This document shows positions 13,901 to 22,334 of a stretch of 64,000 nt of DNA, piece by piece (the first letter of the stretch is position 1; each line of letters begins with the position of its first letter). The notes beneath the pieces are model-generated. The model did no database searches. It saw nothing but the letters and a program-made list of their open reading frames with translations, and was not told the origin of the DNA. Source of the DNA: Ancylostoma caninum (lineage: Eukaryota; Nematoda; Chromadorea; Rhabditida; Ancylostomatidae); contig JBAJFG010000019.1 of NCBI GenBank assembly GCA_037903475.1, positions 1,116,001-1,180,000 of the forward strand, read 5' to 3'. Position numbers and translations under genes: made by a program.

Positions 13901-14153
13901 CTCGGGTAGGAAGAAGGCTGCCATGAGAACTTGAAAAAATTCCATTTTTGACGTATCCGTATCTCTTCCGAAATTCTATCATTCATTTACAGGCCGCACA
14001 TGTCGCGAAGATGAGCAGCCTCCCCGAACGAATCTTCACTACTTCTACTCACCGAGGGACCGACGGTGCAAGCTGTACTTCTACCGTGGCTGCGGCGGCA
14101 ACGCGAATCGCTTCGAGAAGAAGGCGGACTGCGAGCGGCTCTGTTTGCAATAG
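1..14153 (+). CDS. Kunitz/lustrin-repeat secreted matrix protein, 3' part of gene (about 22 exons)
   Basis: The reading frame is open from base 1, so the 5' end lies outside the window. Phase-consistent exons: <1-4948, 6692-7055, 7152-7261, 7997-8081, 8208-8314, 8394-8560, 8620-8834, 9267-9414, 9653-9722, 9779-9894, 10034-10124, 10211-10414, 10701-10845, 10922-11043, 11112-11303, 12290-12340, 12405-12569, 12764-12922, 13030-13092, 13336-13470, 13523-13663, 13993-14153 (TAG 14151-14153). Most introns are phase 1, as in modular extracellular proteins. Domain order: a Ser/Thr/Pro-rich, mucin-like region of about 1650 residues; Kunitz 1; Kunitz 2; a Pro-rich linker; lustrin repeat 1; a basic linker with a possible furin site (RQKR, exon 10211-10414); Kunitz 3; lustrin repeats 2 and 3; an acidic linker; Kunitz 4 at the C-terminus. 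Nematode proteins of this make-up act in cuticle or matrix and as protease inhibitors; the role here is inferred. The weakest junctions are donor GTTACT at 8561 and the non-consensus acceptor at 10700. I cannot name the orthologue. Confidence 0.85.
5515..5830. repeat. cluster of CAAGTTGTC / GCAACTTG words
   Basis: At least eight copies or near-copies of CAAGTTGTC, GACAACTTG or GCAACTTG occur in both orientations within about 310 bases (for example near 5520, 5588, 5617, 5643, 5729 and 5800), inside the first large intron. It looks like a degenerate short-word repeat; no regulatory role can be read from it. Confidence 0.45.
6523..6540 (+). other. SL1-like spliced-leader sequence in an intron
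   Basis: The bases GGTTTAATTACCCAAGTT are identical to the first 18 of the 22 bases of nematode SL1; the next four differ. No splice donor follows, so this is not a working SL RNA gene. It lies in an intron, on the sense strand. A reverse-transcribed, trans-spliced mRNA fragment is one explanation; chance cannot be excluded. Confidence 0.5.
7006..7254 (+). other. Kunitz domain 1 (two exons)
   Basis: Encoded by the end of exon 6692-7055 and by exon 7152-7261; the intron splits the conserved Trp codon. All six cysteines are present in BPTI-like spacing, including the ..[11 protein letters not shown].. core. The residue after the second cysteine (the P1 position of canonical inhibitors) is Phe, which would favour chymotrypsin-like targets if the domain is inhibitory. 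Confidence 0.88.
8032..8310 (+). other. Kunitz domain 2, lacking the second and fourth cysteines
   Basis: Encoded by exons 7997-8081 and 8208-8314. It keeps four cysteines and the core [11 protein letters not shown], but has Gly where cysteine 2 should be and Gln where cysteine 4 should be. These two form the loop-stabilising disulfide (Cys14-Cys38 of BPTI), so the pair has been lost together. The fold should be kept by the other two bonds; inhibitory activity is doubtful. Confidence 0.85.
8091..8163. repeat. 33-bp direct duplication in an intron
   Basis: Two identical 33-base copies (8091-8123 and 8131-8163), 7 bases apart, lie in the 126-bp intron between the two exons of Kunitz domain 2. 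This is a recent small tandem duplication with no sign of a coding effect. Confidence 0.85.
9823..10089 (+). other. lustrin-type cysteine-rich repeat 1
   Basis: Spread over exons 9779-9894 and 10034-10124. The pattern is CPNG...G.P..C....QCP....C......CCP, the usual spacing of the nematode Lustrin_cystein family: about 45 residues ending in a double cysteine and proline. Such repeats alternate with Kunitz domains in nematode matrix proteins. Confidence 0.8.
10799..11027 (+). other. Kunitz domain 3
   Basis: Encoded by exons 10701-10845 and 10922-11043 with the usual phase-2 intron before the aromatic YYY. Six cysteines in correct order with the core [12 protein letters not shown]. The P1 position is Gly, unusual for a protease-directed Kunitz loop. 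Confidence 0.85.
11159..11281 (+). other. lustrin-type cysteine-rich repeat 2
   Basis: Within exon 11112-11303, after a Pro/Ser-rich start. It begins [10 protein letters not shown] and ends DVCCP with the same cysteine spacing as repeats 1 and 3. The acceptor is the second of two overlapping AGs (11110-11111); using the first would put a stop codon in frame. Confidence 0.8.
11350..12231. repeat. inverted repeat with two hammerhead-like cores, inside an intron
   Basis: The intron 11304-12289 contains two long imperfect inverted arms, about 11350-11549 and 12092-12231, with roughly 550 bases between. Each arm carries a matching segment of the form CTGAAGA (or CTGTAGA), a short GGC...GCC stem, then GAAAC and a GGYCCTATAAG tail: minus strand 11441-11407 and plus strand 12135-12169. 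The order CUGANGA-stem-GAAA is that of the hammerhead ribozyme core, which Penelope-like elements are known to carry. There is one extra A before the stem, so activity is uncertain. Confidence 0.7.
12446..12777 (+). other. lustrin-type cysteine-rich repeat 3
   Basis: Split between exons 12405-12569 and 12764-12922. It starts [10 protein letters not shown], contains PCG...MCPKGFYC and ends MCCP after the splice. Spacing agrees with the two preceding repeats. Confidence 0.8.
13642..14144 (+). other. Kunitz domain 4 at the C-terminus
   Basis: Encoded by the end of exon 13523-13663 and by exon 13993-14153. All six cysteines are present with core [11 protein letters not shown]. The residue after cysteine 2 is Arg, as in trypsin-directed inhibitors. 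The protein ends three codons after the last cysteine (L-Q-stop). Confidence 0.88.
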
Positions 14154-14511
14154 GTGATTCCCAACATCTGCATCATCTTCGCATTAGGTCGCGCCTTCAG
14201 TTCCTATTTTTCAGGAGCGATCCACGCCTCTTCCTGTTACTCGACACGTGTAGATTTGTGCTTTCTCAGAATATCATTGTTACATTCCGTTGTTTGGTGC
14301 ACTTGTACATGTAATAACATTCATTATTCGATGTCTCAATCGATGAATAGACGCCATCATCTATCAATGAAGACGAACCTTTGTTGTCAGTTTAGTAATA
14401 GATATTGCCGTTTCCAGATCACTTGCTGTGTTGTGCGATGCTTCTGTGTAGTGTCAGGTTTTGCCGCCGTGCAATTTATTTTGTGCCTTATCGAGATGTT
14501 TTCTCATTGTT

Positions 14512-14517
14512 AATAAA
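14512..14517 (+). promoter_or_regulatory. polyadenylation signal AATAAA
   Basis: AATAAA lies 359 bases after the TAG of the Kunitz/lustrin gene, in AT-rich sequence. It is the first canonical hexamer downstream and gives a 3' UTR of usual nematode length. Confidence 0.6.
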
Positions 14518-16890
14518 CCTTATAAATAACATCTTTTATTGCTGTTTTCTGCACTTGCCGTCTCGGCCGTGTCGTTCACTGCAGCAGAGGAGCGGTGTAG
14601 TGTGAACGAAACAGAACGGCAGGAGAGGATCAGGTGTTGTTTCATATCCAAAGCGGCATCCTTCTTTCTCGTGAAACCGTCTTCGTTTCGTAGGGGATTG
14701 GAGAGGGGTTGGTGCTGGGGCCATATTTCCTTCACCTTTTTCAAATGTAATCGCATCCATGAGCTGATAAAGTACCGCAGGGCGCATCAGTCTACGGTGA
14801 CGTCCAGCATTCATCGATCGAGCGATACCGAGGCCGCGATAGTAGCCTGCCTGGGATCTGGGTAGAACGTTGGAAGAAATAAGAGCAGGATCGGATTAAA
14901 ATGGATTCATTGTCAATAAGTTGATATTCTCTGAATGGTTTGAATGAATACTTGCGCAAATTCGCTATGAAAAGTGGAAACATCCACAGAATTTCGAATT
15001 CTGCGATTTCATCGCAATCGCATGTTCAGCCGCATCATACCAAGTGATGAGCCGCGCGTTTTAGGATTATTTTCCTCGAAAAATCTACTTTAGCATCAAG
15101 CAAGTCATTTTTCGGGGATAAGAAAGTAAAATTTTTCCTAAATCGCACCCTTGCACGATTAAACGCGCAATCGCAGTCAACGTGATTCCGAAATAGTCCA
15201 AGAAGTTTTCTAGAAGCCTTCACGAACCGCGTTGTCTCTAGAAAGCTGAAAATGTGAAAGTAATGGTTGAAAACGACGAAATTGTAATCCCAGCTCTAGG
15301 GAACTCTTAGAATAGTCATGTCAGGTATCGCTCTCGTCCGAGCCATGTCGACATACTGAAAAATGAGTTTATGATGCAGTGTTATGACTTTTCAGAAATT
15401 ACTGATTAACGGGCCCTACTTTCAAGAAGATTACCTGCGGATATAATCAGGAGAGACTCGACGGAGCGAGTCTTAATTATATCCTTAGGTGATTTTGCTA
15501 GTGCATCACCAAAAATTTTGCGAATTTCAAATTCAAGAGCATCGTCAGATAGAATGGACCATCCTGATTCCGAATATCTGCTCCATTTGAAAAACGGTTG
15601 AGATTGAAGGGAGTTATGGAGAAACGAAAAAAAAAACGCGAAATCGCAGACATCGCGCAGTTTCATCGAGAGACACCTTTGGTATTGTATATTTCAAGAA
15701 AAAACGCTGAAAAAAGTTTTTCGAAGAGGAACTGAGATGAGGATGTTTCATTCATTTACAACTGTCAGGAGTTACGTATTTTCACCAACACAAAAGGAAA
15801 GAAAGTGCTGTATCTCATCAGATATATAATAAAATCTAAACTAATATGATAGATTCTGAAACATGATGTAAATGTTGTTGAATTTTAACGTTCTAAATGT
15901 ATTAGTAAGAGTGGCATGAATTACTTTTCATAGTGATAACATACTGTCAAAAATTGGTATGAGTGCCAATAGCGGAACAATAATTTCAAAAACATTCACT
16001 TCAGGTTTGGTCCGCACTTACTCTACTTAAAATGAGGAAATGCGCCATTTTGTCATGATTGCTTTATGAACTTTCGATTCCTCAACGATTCACTTATCTA
16101 GCATAACATCAAATGCGGGAAATTAGCCTATTTCGCTGGACTCAATGAATAGTGAACATGCAACGGCGACTTATTGTTACAAAGTGGAAACTGTCGTTTG
16201 CTGATTACAACAAGTCCTGCAAAAATTTTTGGAGAAGAGATTGAGAGCGGTATGCATCATCCACTTCTGCGTATGTGGATGTGTGTGCGGGTCAACTCAC
16301 GCATGCATCGTCCACATACAGGGGCCGTCAATCACGATCGGTATTCCCGCTGAATGGCGCGCTGCACCACACAAGCGGCGGGCTGGCTGGGTGCTGCCGC
16401 TGGTGGATGTTGCGGGGATTTTCAGCTTTCCTTTAGTTACTACGACAATTTCAATCATTTGTGGGTCTTCTTCGTAGATTTTTGAGGTAGAGTGGCACCG
16501 ATTCAGGTCTAATATATAAGTTTGAAGAAGATATTGTCCTGCAGTTTGTTTCCTACGAAGAGGCTTTTTGCCATTGCTTATTAGAAAGCTGTTGTTTCGC
16601 GTAATTTTCGGTCTTCACTGTGGCAAAATATATGTATGTAAGCCAATGCTGGCTGGTAGTTGTCATGGATCCTGGCTTTTCTATTTTGTATTGATTTTGA
16701 GATTGGTTATTTTCGCGTGGATTTTGCTATATTTTTTCTTTTTCCTTTGCTAACTTTCCGGCGTACTGGTCACAAGCTACAGTTTTGGATGTTTCTTATC
16801 ATCGTGACTCGGAAATTTTGCTGCTTTTTGTTATCTTGGTTGTTCTTGTCCTTCTTTCACTTACCAACATTCAATTTCTTGAATTTCTAG
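14518..16890. other. intergenic, no gene seen
   Basis: There are only short open frames without recognisable domains or consistent splice phases. Composition is AT-rich with homopolymer runs. Confidence 0.5.
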
Positions 16891-17349
16891 GTGACTGTAA
16901 TGTTCTGTTCCATCCTGTTATCCTATGGAGTTGAAAGAAAGTACGAAATCTTGGTAGAACCTATTTATTTGAGGTGATTCGTATCTTCGATGGGTTGTGC
17001 TCGGCTGTACGTGCTTTACACAGGCTCGGATATGTTAACAGGGACTTGATGGTAGTGTTGAAAACTTCGAAACAGTTTATATTGATGAATACCTTGAGTA
17101 ATGTTAGCTCTTCCCACTCCCTTCGAACTCTCCCAGTGATAGGAGCAATGACAGAGTTGCAGCGAATCCTTGGTTAATAGATGGACATGAACGGATAGAA
17201 CGACAATGTTGCATGACAAAATATTTTATTTTGATTTTTGAATCTTTTGTCAACCCTTCGAACTCTCTCAGCGATAGGATTTAGGTGGCGAACGTGTTAC
17301 AAGCAGATGATGGGACTCCGCTGTTGAGTGATTTTGGATCGGCAACGAG
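16891..17349 (+). pseudogene. decayed STK16/NAK-type protein kinase fragment
   Basis: Three blocks match consecutive parts of a kinase catalytic domain. Block 1 (16893-16922) reads DCNVLFHPVI. Block 2 (16921-16971) reads SYGVERKYEILVEPIYL, one base out of frame with block 1. Block 3 (16974-17051) contains LCSAVRALHRLGYVNRDLM, the catalytic loop. After an intron, 17285-17349 reads VANVLQADDGTPLLSDFGS, with the metal-binding DFG. The arrangement resembles STK16-type kinases. The His of HRD is Asn, the catalytic-loop Lys is Met, blocks 1 and 2 need a frameshift, and I find no activation segment or C-lobe downstream. I read it as a truncated, decayed copy. The intron carries a short direct repeat (17119-17141 and 17256-17280). 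Confidence 0.6.
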
Positions 17350-19148
17350 GTAGGATTTTAGAGCTTAGTTTTGACAAGGAGCAATTCATGCTTAGTCGCC
17401 ATGAATTTGCTCTTTTCAAGCTGACAAAGAATGGTTTCACTTATACCTTACTGACACCTTTAAGCTCAGTTTGTAAATTTAGTTAATATAGTTTGTAAAT
17501 TTTCTGGAAGTTGTTCCGCCGTCTTCAAAAATTCTAGTTTTCCCCGTGAAGAAACGAAAAAGGTTTGACATGAGGTCTATCATTTTGTGTATTTTAAGGC
17601 TTTCTGTGCTATGTTAATCAGATGCTGAAAACGAAAATGGTAGAAAATGGATGTATCATCACCGCTAGTTCAGTTACCTCACAGTAACGATCATCATTTC
17701 AGATTCTTTGATTTTTGCAAGAATCAGAAACACCCTAGTGTGCTATCTAAGCAGGAGCACCTAACGTTAATGCTTCAACCGCTCACTTTGACCGGATGGC
17801 ACTCGTTTCATCGTCGCCAAGTGAGCTTCAAAGACTGCTCGGATGTCGTAGACAGTGGTTTGAGAAATTTTATCTAGGCTTTTCAAGCTTTACAACTAAT
17901 TCATCACAAACATACGTATCAAGTAGTGAGTCATACTGTACCTACCTCAGAACTATCGGTTCTCTTGACTTTAGGGTTGTCTGGGATTTTGATGCATCTC
18001 TAAGATTACCCAAGGTTAGCGTGTTGACGATGGGTAAATGAGGCTGTCAACACGTTTACCCTGGGTAATCTTAATGAAGCACGCTGCCCCAGTAATCGTA
18101 GACCATTTCTTTACGGATGTCGATTGATACGAACAGTAACGTTGCCTCTTAGTTTCTACATTTATAAGTGTTTAGCAGTTCTCTTATTACATTTTTGTAC
18201 AGAAGATTGCCTGAATTTGAATCACATAATTGGTCATATTACATTGTATAATATTGTTGCGTGTTTTTAAAATGCGGATGTATTTGAACTCGACATGCAC
18301 AACTTTGAGCTTTAGTTCCGATTCATTTCTTTATAAATAATAAAATGTGCAGTAATGCATTCTGTTGAGAACATCTAAACGTAACCAGAGCCAGAAGAGT
18401 GAATAGACCGGAACATTAGTAGAACGAAGCATTAATCAAACTACCAAAACAAAGTAAGAATTTGTCAATCTACCAAGAGTTGGTCACGCTAATAAAGAGG
18501 GGAGAACCTTATTCTTGGATAGGTCTCTCCAAGCTAATCTTTCCTAGCCATCGACTTGAAAAACTGTAGCTATTTTTCGTTAAGTGCTCAGCAAAGAAAC
18601 TCCCATTCTTCTCGACTGAAATCATAAGACCTCGAGCATTCATCAACGTTGGACATGATTTGAAGCTGCAGCTGCAAGGTATTACATGAAATTCAGGACG
18701 AGGATTGGGAAGTACTCGCTGTACTTGAACACATGTCATTATGAGATCTTCAAGCATCTGAAGACGGCGCTAAATTGAGCCGTGGTGTCTTCACAGCGTT
18801 TCGTTCTAGATTTATGTACTGAACTTTTCATTCATCTCCTTTGGAAGGAACATCAACAAATTTGTGATGTTTCCAGCAATTCAGTGTTATTCATCCTCTT
18901 CCTAGATATTCACGATCAACTATTTTGACAACACAATGAGCTCTCAAAGAAATGGGAATGACTTCGTAAGTCCTCAATTTCATTCTTAATTCTATTGTAT
19001 TTTTATTATTTTGCCTAGACACTGATTGAGTAATATTACCATATATATCTGTAATCATATTCAGAAGTATTGATTACGAATTTATTGGAAACAAATGAAG
19101 AGTGGATGAAAAGCACATTTATTGCTCTCTAGAAAGACGAAAGGATGA
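17350..19148. other. no gene seen; one palindromic repeat
   Basis: AT-rich sequence with the palindromic repeat at 17991-18081. A minus-strand open frame at 18509-18757 has a Cys-rich patch (CSCSFKSC) but no splice context or family resemblance that I can support. Confidence 0.45.
17991..18081. repeat. palindromic MITE-like repeat, ATGCATC family, copy 1
   Basis: The left arm contains AAGATTACCCAAGGTTAGCG and GTGTTGAC; the right arm contains GTCAACACGTTTACCCTGGG and TAATCTTAATGAAGCA. The arms are imperfect inverted complements around a short loop. The same pattern recurs at 37215-37411, 37514-37620 and 38285-38389. Confidence 0.7.
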
Positions 19149-19333
19149 ATACAATATATACTCGAGAATGCTCCTATGCCGTCAAAAAGTGGCAAGACTG
19201 TCTCGATACAGAACTACTGTGGCAATATCACCGATTCACATTACGATACAGAGGTGTGCCGCTTCAAGTGTCTACACAATATGCCACATTGTTGCCCAAT
19301 GTTCATTGTAACATGCCCTAACATGCTCTTCAG
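19149..19333 (+). pseudogene. diverged Kunitz C-terminal half, fragment
   Basis: The frame 19149-19333 contains YCGNITDSHYDTEVCRFKC. The spacing between these three cysteines (12 and 3 residues) is exactly that of the last three Kunitz cysteines, and Tyr precedes the first. The third Kunitz cysteine is missing in this frame and a stop lies at 19146-19148. It ends at a plausible donor (GTGGAA at 19334). It could be an exon of an unrecognised gene or a relic of a gene related to the Kunitz/lustrin locus upstream. Confidence 0.4.
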
Positions 19334-19977
19334 GTGGAAAAGATCCACTGGGTAAATGCAGAGATGATCTTGGACTCCAATAGATACAAGAATGTGTGGT
19401 TGATTTTATATGAATCAACAACAAAAGTTCTGAGATTGTTTGTAATTTAGATAGGGTTTTCATCCTATGCCTTGAACCGTATTTTTCAGTCATCCATCGC
19501 GCGACGACTGCTCCTAGATGGAGGAAATCGCCATAACTCACTGGTAATTATTTTCCTGATGGACTTTCACAGGAATAGCCTTAGTCATAACAGAACACTA
19601 AGCAAGTATAATCAATAATCCCTAGCGAAAAATAGCCTATAACCTCCGCCGGCCCATCATAGACCTACACGCGCAGTTTGTTCCAGATCACTTCATCCTC
19701 TGCGATTTCTATTCATTACACGCATACATCCATACATACATACTTACAAACTTCCTCTTTCATATGTACAAACATATATGCTTGCGTTTTCAACCACTTA
19801 GGTCATTTCGAAGTCACGGCATTTTTGCACACTGGAGAAGTGATCTCAATTTCAGGCGCTCCCTTATAAGCAGGTTAGTGATTGTGCCATAGGAGAGAGT
19901 GAAACACCATACGAAATGGTGAGTCTCCTGAAACCGAATGATTCGTTTAGATGTCACCTACAGAGTGATTTCGTTAA

Positions 19978-20393
19978 AGGCAGCACTCACGGAAACTCTC
20001 ACTTCTAAGATGAGTCGCTTACCGCGTAGCGGGGCGCTGGACAATCGCAACAGTAAGTTGAACTAAGTGAATGGCCGCCTACCTGCGATGATACTGCCTT
20101 GGAAACATCTGCCGTTCCGGACATTAAGGTTTCATCGCGCCTGCTAACGCCGTTAACAGGGTGTGCGCATGCGGTTCAGCGGAGGTTCGTTTACGGACCA
20201 TTTGAAGGGTTTCGTGGCGGGATCCATCACGCAATATTTGTCCGCGCTGTGGACACACACGTAGTACCACCATCATTTTCTTTGTTTTTTCGTGTGTTTC
20301 ACGCTACTTCATCGTTGTTAATGACTTCATCGTCACTAAAAACCCCGATATACCGCGAAATTTTCGACCCGGAAATTTTCGTGAGTGCTGCCT
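19978..20393. mobile_element. TTAA-flanked inverted-repeat element, AGGCA family, copy E1
   Basis: A 416-bp element with ends AGGCAGCACTCACGGAAA and TTTTCGTGAGTGCTGCCT (imperfect inverted repeats), flanked on both sides by TTAA (19974-19977 and 20394-20397). No coding capacity for a transposase. Three more elements in this window share the AGGCA ends and TTAA flanks. Confidence 0.85.
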
Positions 20394-20397
20394 TTAA

Positions 20398-22334
20398 GAA
20401 ACCTGCTTACAGCTGCAGGTGCTGCTTTGGGTTGGGCTTCCACTAAACGAACCCTTGCTTTAGTGGAAGGATTAGTTTAGTGGAAGCGCAACCCAATAAT
20501 AACCAAAGATTCGAATATTTGCATGACTCTCAGTCTCAAAGTTTATCCTAAAAACTTCAAAACTAATATTTCTGTGTTTCTTGACGGTGAGGATTGAGTT
20601 TCAGGTGGGAGCTTATGAAGAAGTCAGAGATTCTGCCGCTGAAACGACTGAGTTAACCATTCCCACGGTGTCATATTGCACCGATTACATGAGATACGTT
20701 CCCCGACCGCGCGGCGGTCACCGCGAGAGGCTAGAGCGCAGACGGCGCGGCAAGGGGGCGCGGCCTCGCCCTGCGTCTATGGCTTCCATCGCCGTGATTG
20801 GCTGGCTCGTTGCCAAGCCCTGCCCCATGCACTGCGAGCAACGTGTCAATTTCGAATTGTCGCTGAGGCGCCGCTTCTGACTTAGAGCACGCTTGAGCCT
20901 TGATGTGAAGGATTATGGAACTCCCATACCGCAAGACCCATTTATAGGGATCATGGCGCGTGCGTTGCATCGCTTTCTTTCCCACATTGATATCATTGAG
21001 TCTTTTTGCATCGGTGAAAGCCTTTTCTCCCAAGAAATTCGTCGTGGTAATGAAGACATGTGCTCATGGAGCTTGTTTTCCCTTTCACAATAGATTTTTC
21101 GAAGTACTTGCTCTGAAATCTGCAAAAGCATTGACTTGTTCGAATAGGTTTCGTTTAATCTGTAAGAATGTAATCTGCGTAATGTTGTGCTCAAATTGTG
21201 TAAAACCTGCTCACTTGGAAACACTTTGATTGGGGTGGTTTAAGCGCAGGAAATGAATCTTACACGCTGAAGGGCTCAAGAAAGTTGCCATTTCTGTTAC
21301 AGCATTTTGAAATTAACACACTAAAGTTATTTACTAGTTTCAAAACTACAGCGCTGATGACGGAAACATATAGCAAAATAATGCAAACATTCACGACTTG
21401 GCAGCCAGGTGCCCCACAACCGGGCCTTAGTGCGGGAGTTCAGGATTATGAAAGTGCGGAATAAAGAAAACAGCCGAACGATCCCATTACACCACAGTTC
21501 TGTTCATCACAGCGATTCCACTTTATCACAGTTCGTATCACAGTCATTTAGAACTACTAGTTCTCCTAGCAATCCTAATGAATGAGGAAGTAAAGTCGCG
21601 TTAGTCATGAGATCTATTCAGCAAGAACCTATGCGGTTTCATTCAACGATTCCTTTCGGGAGGAACTTTGCTAGCACGGAAAAGATAATATCACACTTTC
21701 ATGCTGGACAATCGCTCAATCAACTAATCATATCCAAAGAGCTACCTCCAGCTGTTACGAAAAGGAAAGGCCGCGATAATTGCTAGAGCACCCCGCAAGG
21801 ATTTCCACGAGCACTGCTGTTCATTTCGCTTCAGGTAGAACTGTGAATGCACAGAAAGATCAATAGTATCACAGCTCAACTTCAAACATTCGCTAATATG
21901 AAAATGAGAACGTTTCTTTTTCTTGTCTAACCACATTAAATCGATCCGTTTACATATGCTGGAAAGTGAAGAGGCCGCCATAAGAATCAGTCCAAGTTCA
22001 CAATTCATTACGTTCACAACACATACTTCATAACCATCAGCAATTACAACCGCCACGCGAATTTACTCAATCCGCGCACAAAAAAAATACGATCGAATGC
22101 GAACAAAGAAGGCCATTGGCGTCAAGAAACACAAACAATAACGACATAATCTGATAGTAATCATACCTTCCTTCCATGAAGGCGCAGCTGGTGCCTAAAA
22201 TAAAGACATTTTCTGAAAATAAGAAACAAAGCTATTGATTTGAACAACATAACAATGTGCGAGGTGCGCAAACACAACAACAACAGCGGAGCCTATCAAC
22301 AAACGGAACAATGGTCCAGAAGAGAAATGAGCTT
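20398..22334. other. no gene supported; GC-rich repeat at 20676-20800
   Basis: A GC-rich stretch (20676-20880) contains GAGATACGTTCCCCGACC and GAGCGCAGACG. The first also occurs inverted near 25450-25480; the second recurs near 25400 in the same orientation. A plus-strand frame at 20605-20880 starts after a good acceptor (TTTCAG at 20604) but has no partner exon. The rest is AT-rich without a recognisable gene. Confidence 0.45.
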
